Positions 1 through 9,389 of a DNA stretch of 64,000 bases are shown here, piece by piece. Both the position numbers and the translations under genes were made by a program. How positions within the stretch are numbered: position 1 is the stretch's first letter; every line of letters starts with the position of its first letter. The DNA lies in contig CABFPE010000206.1 in the NCBI GenBank assembly GCA_900660155.1, positions 133,978-197,977 on the forward strand, in the 5' to 3' direction. Origin of the DNA: Hofstenia miamia. Its lineage: Eukaryota > Xenacoelomorpha > Acoela > Hofsteniidae. The notes beneath the pieces are model-generated. The model was not told the origin of the DNA and made no database searches. It worked only from the letters and a program-made list of their open reading frames with translations.

Positions 1-99
1 CCCAAAAAATAGTTTTGCAACACCGTATCGTGCCGGGCCGTGCCTAAAACCCACCATGCCGGGCCGTGCCTTTAAAAACCAGGCACGGTTGCAGCTCTG
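1..99 (-). mobile_element. End of a hAT-like DNA transposon (family with CAGAGCTGCAACC ends)
   Basis: Read on the minus strand, position 99 starts CAGAGCTGCAACCGTGCC, an 18-bp terminus that also occurs at 13147 and, with changes, at 9639. Inside it lie repeated GCACGGC/GTGCC blocks like those beside the 13147 end. CAG-starting ends with repeated subterminal motifs are typical of hAT elements. The body of the element lies left of the window, so neither the transposase nor the other end can be judged. Confidence 0.6.
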
Positions 100-592
100 A
101 TTATATGCTTGAATATAAAACACATTTCATTTTGCCCCATCTCTGTATCTAATTTTAAATGCACTGAAAAATAAAAATGCAATGCAGTATTTTCAGAAGT
201 AAAAAACATAATAAAAAATATAAAATCATGAGAAAATATTTTAATATTCTCCAAATTTTAACAACTCTTGTCAGAGGCTGACTTTAAATTCTCCATAAAC
301 TCTTTTTTTATCACTTAAAAATAAAAGCAATACGATTTTCAACGAACAAAGAGGCGGGAAATTATTTGATTCATCATCATGACTCAGCAAATCTATTAAC
401 CAGAATCTAATAAAACGCTGAAATAAAAAATTCATTCTTTTTTGCCCTACGTTCCTTTTTGCCCCTCATTACTTTACTTCCTGGCCTAATTCCGGAGAAG
501 TTTAATTGCTAAGGTAAATTGTTGACCCGACCCGATCCACTGGTCGACCCATTCCTAGAACTGGCCGGGTATGCTATGGCAGCTGAACAAAT

Positions 593-1310
593 ATGAAGGG
601 AACTATAAATACATTATTATTTCATGGACTTTTCAAGGTACACGTGTTGCAGAACTGTGCCATAAGTATTCAGGGAAAATATATGAATATTAATAATCAA
701 ATTGCTTCAATTAAGAATGCTATCTTAAAATATCAAAGTTGTTCAATGTTTGAACGAGCTGAAATTCCACCAGATGTTGTTGTTATACTCCCGCCCTTGA
801 TCTTGGAAATGATACCTGTGAAAGAATCGCCTATATCAAGTGACGATTAGAAAATTCCGGTTTCACTGATATTGTGGAAGGAAAGGAGATGGATTTGTAT
901 GTCAAGTTACCAAAAAATCAAGCAATTTCAACTGCAGTTGAGAGATGTTTCTCTATGTTGAGAAAAGTTGGCGTATGACAGAAATCTTAACCACAATAAA
1001 ATATGGAAATTTATGTTCTATTATTATAATTTAGTGAATCAATTGCTTTAGAAAATTGACTTATGATTATGTAAGACTTTTTGTATTTGTTTTATATCTT
1101 TTTCTCAGTAATAGAAAAACGTTTTCTATTGCATAAATAGATCATTTTGAAAATGGATGGTCATATTTTAGGTGCCTATTTAACTAAATTTCGTCATATT
1201 TTGTCATAAAAATAAGTTCATATTTTGTTTTTCTGGTTGCCCTATTAATATTTGAACGATATATTATCCGGAAACCGGTACATTCAATTCACTATCCGGG
1301 TCCCATCCCT
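593..1310 (+). pseudogene. Decayed hAT transposase C-terminus and 3' end
   Basis: An 85-codon open stretch (593-850) is followed at 901-978 by VKLPKNQAISTAVERCF then SMLRKV. Residues similar to RNLN..N then follow in another frame to about 1040. This matches the C-terminal dimerisation region of hAT transposases (AxSxxxERxFSxxxxV...RNxL). The element appears to end at 1302-1310 (CCCATCCCT), whose complement AGGGATGGG resembles common hAT termini. Stops and frame changes make it non-functional. The upstream end is unclear; CCGACCCGA-like sequence at 530-545 may belong to it. It is a fragment, perhaps 150 codons of a protein that is usually 600 or more. Confidence 0.65.
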
Positions 1311-2120
1311 ATTTGCAATTAATTGCAATTCAATTACTTGATTTCCTTGACTACCAATTAATTGATTGTTTTTACCAATTAATTGCAACTAATTGCATGC
1401 TGGAGATGCTATTAACGTGAAGCGTTTTATTGGATTGCAGCAGTTTGTGTGATGCTTGAATGCTTTATAAAAATACATGAAACATTCGCTCATACAGATT
1501 TCTCAAGCGATAAAGAGTTAATAGACTTACTAACAACTCCAAAAAAAGGTGCAGATATATCTGAGCTCGGGACGCACCTTGTGATATTTAACTCAATTCA
1601 GAGTTCCATCCAGCAGAATGCAGTGAGTACTGCAGACACTCGTGCAATCTTTGATAATATCACCATGGACTACTCAGATATGTCCAAATATTTGGGTCTG
1701 ATATTGATTTTGTTCATTCTAAGGAATTCGACAAGGCTATTTAGAGAATCCAGATTGCAGTGGCTGACATTATCAGTTGAAGAAAAAATTTAGTTTCTAT
1801 ATTGTTGCTTAGAGACAACTTTTCAAGAATTGACGCAGACGACTTTGTATCACTGATCATGAAACAAAGATAAGGGTGAATTGTATTTGAGTAACAAATT
1901 GCCCATATCAGGTTCTAATCTGGTGGAATTATTGTCACTAAAATATGTAGAGGAACAATTTTGTTCGAGCTAAGTGCAGGGTTTTACAACAAAGAACTCA
2001 TTTGAAATCTATGCTAACCATTCAACAATTAATTGATTTTCTGATAAGCAATACCAATTTAATTGATTGTTTAACAAATAATTGATTGTTTGATTGAAAA
2101 TCTATTTTTCGGAACCCCTG
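1311..2120 (+). pseudogene. Second hAT-type remnant with AATTG-rich ends
   Basis: The edges (1313-1400 and 2025-2100) are rich in AATTAATTG and CAATTAATTG motifs, a known habit of some hAT elements. The 3' edge ends with CGGAACCCCTG (2110-2120), which read outward-in is CAGGGGTTCCG, a hAT-like terminus. Inside, 1449-1750 translates to pieces such as DTRAIFDNITMDYSDMSKYL, followed in another frame by FVHSKEFDKAI, and about 1880-2000 gives LPISGSNLVE. Both resemble segments of one hAT transposase lineage. At least two frame changes and an internal deletion are needed to explain it, so it is dead. Its left edge abuts the 3' end of the preceding hAT, which suggests nesting. Confidence 0.55.
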
Positions 2121-3164
2121 AGGTTATACTGATATAAATCATAAATGTATGAAATTATCATATGAATGTGTATTTCGAAAGGTGATAAATGAGCTGACCA
2201 CAATAGATCATTGATATATATGTATGGCAATAACGATAAAAAAAATTGAGAATGTTAGCTTTATTAGGATTTTGTAGGCATATATATTTGTAATACATTT
2301 GAATTATCAGCACAATTGAATTCAATTGTAGTGTATTTCAACGACATAGAAATTGATTTAGTGTGTGGTACATATAATTTGAAAATCCCTAATTCGATTT
2401 AATTTTAATGCCAACATAAACTATATCAGCAATTACGTATTTTCAAATTGCTATGAACATCAAAAAACGGATGAGATGCTTAGTCAATGTGATAATTGAA
2501 CTTACAAAATTTGAAAATATTTATTACCAAAATTTCAGATATATACATTCAGTAGAATTGTAAACAATAAATTTCAATTTTAATTATTGTGATGTGCGCG
2601 GCACACCTCTCACCAAAGGAGAATACGCCTTTAATATATATACTTTTACTTAGTTATATTATGCTACTTAAATCTTTATAGTAGGTCTTGAGTATATTGG
2701 TAGTTTTCCTCTCATTTAATTCAGAACTATTTTCTGGAAAGTCATTGCATAACCTTGCCATTACCCTTTCTATGTCCTTTCTATCAGCTAATGCACTGTA
2801 TTATAAATTATTGTGCTACAGTTACAATAAAAGTTTGATAACAACCAGCAATTGAAATTTGTTGAATTTTGTAAACAATAATTCATTTTGACAGTCAACG
2901 ATTATTCCATCACAATTTGCCAAATCAGTTTATAAGGTTGATAAAGCATTCGCTCAAGTCCCTCCTTACAAAAAGCCCTGCAATCAATTCTTGTCAATAA
3001 CTTTTACATTAGACGGCGACATCCACATCGGGCACTGGATTAAACCTGAACCGATTTCGGGCTTCTGGTCGGGTTCAGGTAAGGCTTAAAATAGTTGTTC
3101 AAAAATTGCTGATGCTAATCACTCCTCGATTTGAAAAAGAATCAAGACGTAGAAGTGCACAGTT
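2121..3164. other. AT-rich intergenic stretch, no gene seen
   Basis: No coding region, RNA gene or clear repeat is recognised here. A short CG-containing patch at 2590-2610 (GTGCGCGGCACACC) is self-complementary but isolated. Confidence 0.5.
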
Positions 3165-3759
3165 CCCAATAAACATTTTTGGTTGCAGCAACGTTTCAAT
3201 AACGTATGATGTTGTCACGCAAAGGCGTTGCACAGACGTTGCGGGAATGTTGAATTTTGAAACGAACTGGTTGTTTGGAGGTGTTAATGACTATCACAGC
3301 AACGTTGCAGGAACGTTGAATTTGCCAACACGTTTTAAGTGTATATAACATTTTATAATATGGTAATTAATTCAAATCAATCACTAAACTACTACAAAGC
3401 TATTGCTTTATAATAAACCACTTAGAAGATTATACAGTAAAAAGGAGCGTTACTAATTTTCAAACTCTAAGTTAGTGCTGACATTTTGTATAAATTTTTT
3501 TCTTACATTGCTTTGAGTTGCTGTAATAAAAATTATTTGTAAGTTGACACTTTTCCTTTTTCAACAAATTTGAATAAAGTAATATAATTCCTCGGTTTTC
3601 ATGTACTTAGCGCCAAATATAAGTATAAATGCATAGACATTTTCATTGTTGAATAACAATTGAATTTGGTTGAATTTTAGTTACAATTTCAGCGTGTAAC
3701 GTATTCATTACAAATTCAACCAAAATTCAAGGTTGCTGCAACCAAAAATATTTATTGGG
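3165..3759. mobile_element. MITE with CCCAATAAAC ends and AACGTT motifs
   Basis: The left end CCCAATAAACATTTTTGGTT continues GCAGCAAC, and the right end read inverted is CCCAATAAATATTTTTGGTT then GCAGCAAC, about 28 bp with one mismatch. The interior carries repeated GCAACGTTGC and GCAACGTT-like words (3186-3330). There is no coding capacity. Flanks (CAGTT / TTGTG) show no convincing target duplication. The outer word CCCAATAAACA is shared with the element at 15387-15662, which suggests a common terminal family. The superfamily is not determined. Confidence 0.7.
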
Positions 3760-4164
3760 TTGTGATTTTTCAGATCCATTACGGTTATTGTTTAATTTTG
3801 AATAATAACAGCAATTACGGTTGAGGTTATATGATATATTTCATACATTAAAATATACAGAGTAACAATTATATTTTCAAAATATAATGAAATCACATCA
3901 TGTCTCTAATTCAATCAACCACATATTTTCACTCCTTGTAAGAACAACTTTTCTCCCATGCTCCAAACACGTTTTCTGGGAGTTCTAGTCGACGGAATGT
4001 TAAGTTCAGGCTCTGTCTGGGTCACTTAGAATCGCGTTTTAGTTCAACAAGAGAAAATTTTGTCTGGTTGGTTCTGATAAAATCTATTCAGCTTGGTCAA
4101 CGTGATTTTCATGATTTTCTTTTTGCACCTGTTCTTTGCTTCGTGGATTCAGCGTCTCACAAAA

Positions 4165-4214
4165 GTCTTCGTTCATTTTCGTCGAATTAGTCTTCGTTCA
4201 TTTTCGTCGAATTC
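4165..4214. repeat. Two-copy 25-bp tandem repeat
   Basis: GTCTTCGTTCATTTTCGTCG plus five bases occurs twice back to back, at 4165-4189 and 4190-4214. It lies in sequence with no recognised gene and is a simple local duplication. Confidence 0.85.
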
Positions 4215-4629
4215 ACAGGATTTATTTCTTCCACTTTATCATCAATTGATACAGTTTTTCGAGAACTTCTTCACAGGCTGCAATAACTAAAATTTTACAA
4301 TGAGGCATTGTCCTGCATGCAACTAAAATCAAAAGCAGGGAGAATTAGGCTTCGATATAACTGATTGAAATTTATCTAGCAATTGCCAAATCATTAGCCA
4401 CAACCTTAACTGTGGTTATTTTCAAACAACAGCACACTCATACTACGACGTTAATTAGTGACCACAAATATGTAAATATGACAAGAACGTATTTTAATTG
4501 TTCTCACATAATACCCAAAGCTCAATTCCTAATTTATCGGGTTTTGAGGGGATGTAATGCTGAAACTTGCCACCGAGATTTAGATGGCAGCAACTGTGAG
4601 GTTCAGCTCGGGTGGTAATTCAGGTGGTA

Positions 4630-5345
4630 GTTTTTTACTATGTGATGCAATATTTCTGAAACCATACAAACTTCTGCTACTTTTATCATCAAATCGCAAA
4701 TTAGACATTTCTTTAATGTTGTTCCTGCTCATAGTATCTTTAAAAAGTGTATTTCCCAAATAAGTTTCCCACAGCCTTTTTAACTAGCTTAATTGCTGCA
4801 AGTCCTCCTCGTAACATGATTAGGCCAAGAAAAGCCAACATTTTATTTTTTAAAAATGCTGATAATTTTTTTCACAATTTCGTTCTCCACATGAATTGCA
4901 CACTAAAGACGTTTAGCTATGTTGGTTTGAAACTTGAAATTGCTTTCGTTTTTGAAGTTATCGAAGAACTTGATAGAGAATCTCCAAAGTTTGCGGTTGT
5001 TCTTGATTTAACAGTGATCCCTGGCTTTCCAATAAATGCATTGTGAGATGGACGTGGATCAAGACGATGATTGTCGTTCTCTCACCAATCCACTGAACCA
5101 TCACTGGAAAGAAAATTCTTTTATTTTAGCTGATTAGCTGATTGAGGGGAAGAGATATTTTAATTCACTTCTTCCTCATGACTTTCATCAAAAAGTATTT
5201 CACCAACTGAATGTACAGAATTTCCTGCATCAGATTCATCTGAATCTACAGTTGTAAGCAATTGCAAAGCTCGCAAGGCAGATTTGCGCGTTTTTCAGAG
5301 AATTTTATAACATCAAAATGACGGCTGTTAGCAGTAAAATGTTAA
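4630..5345 (-). pseudogene. piggyBac-like transposase, N-terminal half with 5' end
   Basis: Reading leftward on the minus strand from a TTAA (5342-5345), a terminus similar to the one at 6819 is followed by an acidic segment (DSDESDAG, about 5290-5200). Pieces of FIGK.G and FKNESNFKFQTN follow (about 5040-4920), then near 4850-4660 GLIMLRGGLAAIKLV, TMSRNNIKEM and LRFDD. The order acidic N-terminus, then the GLxxLxG helix, then MSxxxFxxxxxxLRFDD is that of piggyBac (DDE_Tnp_1_7) proteins. Frames change several times and stops interrupt, so it is inactive. The catalytic half is not downstream on this strand. A related C-terminal piece lies on the plus strand at 5677-6819. Confidence 0.6.
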
Positions 5346-5676
5346 CTTGAATTTATTTGAGATCAAAAGAAAAATAACATTTGCACCTGCAATGTTTAAC
5401 TAAAGAGACCACTTATGGTTAATTTTTAATTTTTATCAAATTTTTTAACTTTTCTAAAAGAATATATTTTGTAGTATCCAAATCTGCTATCAGTTTTTCA
5501 TAATTCAATGTGTTTTGTGCTAAACCTTACTTTGTGAAATGGTACCTTTGAAGTTTATTGTGGGTACGTGTTTCATTTGTTGCGGTAAAGCAGGATATTA
5601 TAAAATTTCGGTAAAACTTCTCGATTATTTCATTTTGTTTTCTGTACATAAAATTATTTGTAGGCATTATATTTCT

Positions 5677-6819
5677 TCTGTAGCCTCTAACTAACAATGC
5701 AAAAAGGAAGGTTGAAGGGTATTGCAAGGCATCATATGCTGCTCCTGGTTAAGACAGTTGAAAGTATTCCTGACTGCAGTGACACCAGCACTAGTCCTAC
5801 TAGAAGTACATGTAGTTTACTCTCAATAGACTATCAGATGAATCATTGCTGAAAAAATATCTCATTTGAGTGCCAACAAATCAGAATAATCTTTAATGTA
5901 GGCAGACAAATCCTTTTAAATTTTTCAAAAACTTGAATTTGGATTCCTCTCTATTCACTAACAATGCTATTGTTTTAAAATATAATTGCTATATTCGTCA
6001 ATCCACTCCATGAAAATATCAAAGAAAACAAAATTAATGTGTGAACCAGACTCAAGTGACTATGTTCCTGGAGGCTATTAACCTCTAACTAAACTTATTC
6101 TTTTATAAATATATAGGTGGCAGTTGATGGTTAAAGATTTTTTTTCAAAACAAATGCAAGTATTGCACCATTTTACCTTTTGCTTTCAAAATGCAACAGA
6201 AAAATTGTATTTGCAATTTTCTTGAAAATGCATTATTTTAATAATACGTCATATTTTCATAACTACTGGTTCCTTTTGTCTGAAAATTGACAGGTATGTT
6301 AACGGAAGCTTTTTGAACGTTCTTGAAATATCCTGAACTTTTTTGGTTTTTCAAACTTTGAAATTTTGTATGCAGATTTTTGCTTTTTCAATATATTGTG
6401 ATAAATTGCAGTGATCCTGAAATGCCTCCATAGCCTTAGTATTTTAATGAGTGTAGAAAAAACTGCAAAACTTTCATTGCAATATGTCAAAAGACTTTTG
6501 CTTTTTTAGGCAACTATGATGAAATTTTTGCTTGAATTTGCTACAAAACTTTGTTTTTATCTGTGATGTAAAATAACTTGTGTAATGTGATTTGAATGCA
6601 GAATTTCCTGTCGAATTCAGCAATACCTAGTTTATGTAGGATAATCCTACACCGATACAAATTCTGATATTTGCAATGACGCAATTCGAAAAAACCAAAA
6701 GTGCCCCTTAAACTGCTCTTAATGTCCCTAAATTCCATTGATTAGAAAACCTTACGTCGTGAACAAAATTGTCTATTGAACAACCGTCAAAATGCCTCAT
6801 TTGGCGGGTTTAGTGTTAA
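5677..6819 (+). pseudogene. piggyBac-like C-terminal piece and 3' terminal repeat
   Basis: On the plus strand at about 5908-6080 the reading includes KISKKTKLMCEPDSSDYVPG. This resembles the piggyBac block in which KP.K.G.KLW..CDS.TGYV follows the catalytic aspartates. The stretch ends at a TTAA (6816-6819) with the inward terminus CACTAAACCCGCCAAATGAG, a piggyBac-type end. The distance from motif to terminus (about 740 bp) fits a piggyBac C-terminus. Stops occur in the reading. Because the N-terminal half runs the other way from 5345, this is either an internally inverted element or two fragments. The same arrangement recurs at 41940-43135. Confidence 0.5.
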
Positions 6820-7658
6820 ATTTCTTATGCAAAAATTATGAGAAACTGTGCCAGAATTTACAAAGTAAAAATTGAGCCTAGTGCCAAAAAGATCTACCCC
6901 ATTTGATTTAAAGCTTAGCACGCAGATCTGAGCTCTTCAATGCTTTCTGAGATCTGAGAGGTTGGGATCTACCATTAACCATTCAAATTTAAACGCATTC
7001 TAATTAAATTTATTCATTTAGTTCTAGCGATTTCTTATTTTAGATTTATTTAACTTTTAGCTATCTTATTACTTTTTATAAGTATAACCAAGCGGTTGTG
7101 TAATTTATTATTTAATATTAAATATTTATTGACTATTTTCTATTGCACTTCATGAATTCTAGTTAGGACTATGTTGAATTATTCTCTTTTAATATATAGA
7201 AAAAATAGATTTCAAAAAATCTACTTTGCATTTAGTGTATCGCTGTTGTATGTTTCATTTTTACAAATTTACATGGACTCGTTTCTATGATTTAAGAAAT
7301 ATTCACAAAATAAAATAAAAAACTGTCCGTTGTTTGAAATATTCTAGGAAAATTGACAACTTTTTTGGTATAATCGCGTCATACATATTTTGCAACACAA
7401 TTGCCCCAAAATTATCTGTTCTGTCCGAAACTCCTCACCTGTGCGATTTATTTCTAATATAAATTTTGCTATAGTCCTGACAATCATTCTTAAGGATAGT
7501 CCTATCATATTTAAAAAACAAATTTTGCTATACGTTAGCAAATAAAATACACACGGTGAGCTAAATTTGAAATTTAAATTTGCATTTTAACTGCAGACTT
7601 ATAAATTAAATATTATATGAAAATATGTAAAAAAAACAAATAATATTAAACTTGTAAA
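6820..7658. other. Intergenic, no gene seen
   Basis: This is AT-rich sequence between the piggyBac end and the 3' end of the B-box gene. Short open frames are present but show no domain, bias or partner. Confidence 0.5.
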
Positions 7659-9245
7659 TCAAACCAAATCTATAATAGGTCCAACTTTGTAAAATCGATA
7701 TGATTCAGCAACGTAAGCATTGATTGAAGAAATTTTCGAGATTGAATATACATACCCAAGCCTTTCTTTACTGCCATGATAATTTGTTGAAGTTATTTTT
7801 CTGAAAAACTTCTTGTCAATTATGTTAAACACGTCCAAACTTATCTTTGCACGATTGAATGCAACCAAGATATCGTTCTGCAAAAACAACGTATATTGAT
7901 ATTCACTGTCATTTGTGCCTAGCGTATAAAGAAATTGTCCTTGGAAAGAATACACATAAATGAAAGTCATATGATACCCTGTGAAAACAATGTATTCCAA
8001 ACTTTCGTTCACACTCATCCACGTTGGATGCCAATCTAGTTTAAGTCGATGTTTATCAAATTGATTACTGATCAGGTTATAATTGCAAAAATACCCAGAC
8101 CTACAGAATAAATAAATCGACTTTTGGCAAGAACTCGAACACATTGTCAATACATCTTTTAAGGCGCGGATTTCTGCAGGAAGGCGATCTTGTTGTGTGT
8201 TCTCTAAAGAAACTACTTTTAATTTTGTCCCATAAAGAAGGAGAATTGTGCGATATGAAAACGGAGACATAAGTTTAGCATCATTACTGTTTTCTAAGAT
8301 AATTTGTTGCACGAAGATATTTTGAAAATAAAATTTTACATAATAGTTGTTCTTTTTCAATATCAATAAATATAAGTATTTACGATCAATATCATAACAA
8401 ATGTCTTTAATAGCATCATTTTCAGTGTCACTTACAAGATCAGTGATAGACGATTCATATGAGTCATCGTAAAAATAATCTTTTCCCTTGGTAGCAATCT
8501 GTCCAGCATACTCAGTGATATTGGCTTCTAAACGAAGATCTTTTCTTTTTATATACAGTGATTTAATTTCAAAGAAATGCCTTTTGTTTTCAATTAAATT
8601 GCATGATTCTTTAAAATTTTCGTAATAGTGTAGAACTTTGCAATCGTTTGTCTCAGTAGGAAAATGAGAACTTACCTGAAATGAACGCTTTATTTCTTCC
8701 CTCAACGCTTTTAAATTTTTCATTTCCTCTGATAACTCCTTTAGTATTTCCTTGCGTTGTTGATTGAATTGTTGTAGCTGATCCCTGAAGGTGTTATTTA
8801 CATATCTTTCAAGATATTTATGCTTTTTGTCAATTTCACCCTCCAATATATTCGCATCGCTCTCGAAATCGGTTTTCTCTTTGTCTACTTTAGAGATGAA
8901 TTTGTTAACTTCTTCCCATTTACCAGCATATGATTCTTTCAAATTCAGCAAATCCTCTTGAATTTTCTGAGCTCTGGTGCCTATATCACAAACTTTATGT
9001 CCAACATGTTTGTCCTCTTTACAACCAAAGCAAATAGATTGCATGCAGTTTTTTGCTTCGCAGAAATATTCAATCGTTTCACCATGTGAAGAACAGTTAG
9101 GTTTTTCTTCGGATATGAGTGGGTAAATCAATGTCATAGCATTTTTATGCTTAACTAGGCAATCTTGACAAAAGCTGAATGGGCATTCTTTGCATTGTGT
9201 TATCTCATCATTATTTTCAATTTTACATTCACAGGTTGCCGCCAT
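7659..9245 (-). CDS. TRIM-like B-box / coiled-coil protein without RING
   Basis: A 528-residue open frame starts at ATG 9245-9243 (MAATCEC) in a good context (AAAAATGGCG). Residues 5-33 form a cysteine-rich first module (C5, C7, C18, C21, C26, C29, H33) resembling a B-box 1. Residues 51-83 are a B-box 2 (C51, H54, C62, C67, C72, C75, H80, H83). Residues about 90-190 are charged and heptad-rich, as in the coiled coil of TRIM proteins. The remaining ~300 residues contain repeated hydrophobic strand patterns (for example KYLYLLILKKNNYYVKF), which suggests a beta-propeller of the NHL/WD type found in the TRIM2/3/56/71-like families expanded in many invertebrates. No RING finger precedes the B-boxes, so ubiquitin-ligase activity is not predicted; it is probably a cytosolic scaffold. 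The frame is uninterrupted in one coding exon. A 5'UTR intron (9257-9340) supports expression. Exact orthology is unknown. Confidence 0.85.
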   Translation of the reverse strand: MAATCECKIENNDEITQCKECPFSFCQDCLVKHKNAMTLIYPLISEEKPNCSSHGETIEYFCEAKNCMQSICFGCKEDKHVGHKVCDIGTRAQKIQEDLLNLKESYAGKWEEVNKFISKVDKEKTDFESDANILEGEIDKKHKYLERYVNNTFRDQLQQFNQQRKEILKELSEEMKNLKALREEIKRSFQVSSHFPTETNDCKVLHYYENFKESCNLIENKRHFFEIKSLYIKRKDLRLEANITEYAGQIATKGKDYFYDDSYESSITDLVSDTENDAIKDICYDIDRKYLYLLILKKNNYYVKFYFQNIFVQQIILENSNDAKLMSPFSYRTILLLYGTKLKVVSLENTQQDRLPAEIRALKDVLTMCSSSCQKSIYLFCRSGYFCNYNLISNQFDKHRLKLDWHPTWMSVNESLEYIVFTGYHMTFIYVYSFQGQFLYTLGTNDSEYQYTLFLQNDILVAFNRAKISLDVFNIIDKKFFRKITSTNYHGSKERLGYVYSISKISSINAYVAESYRFYKVGPIIDLV

Positions 9246-9256
9246 TTTTGAAAATT

Positions 9257-9340
9257 CTAAAAAGTATTAAACCTTCACTAGACCAGTAACTATTTTACAC
9301 AAAATATATAATATAGTCATTTTACTTTACGCCACATACC
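9257..9340 (-). other. Probable 5'UTR intron of the B-box gene
   Basis: On the minus strand the sequence reads CCGAAAAG then GTATGTGG at 9340, and TACTTTTTAG ends at 9257, twelve bases before the ATG. This is a canonical GT-AG pair with a pyrimidine-rich 3' end and a length of 84 bp. It would leave a short non-coding first exon upstream of 9340. It is inferred from splice-site sequence only. Confidence 0.5.
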
Positions 9341-9389
9341 TTTTCGGAATTTGGAGATTCCTGCAGAATTTTGTGCTTTTCTAGATCTT

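Noticed and set aside
3118-3348. 80-codon frame with GNVAGTLN-like repeats
   Set aside because: It is the translation of the repeated GCAACGTT words inside a MITE.
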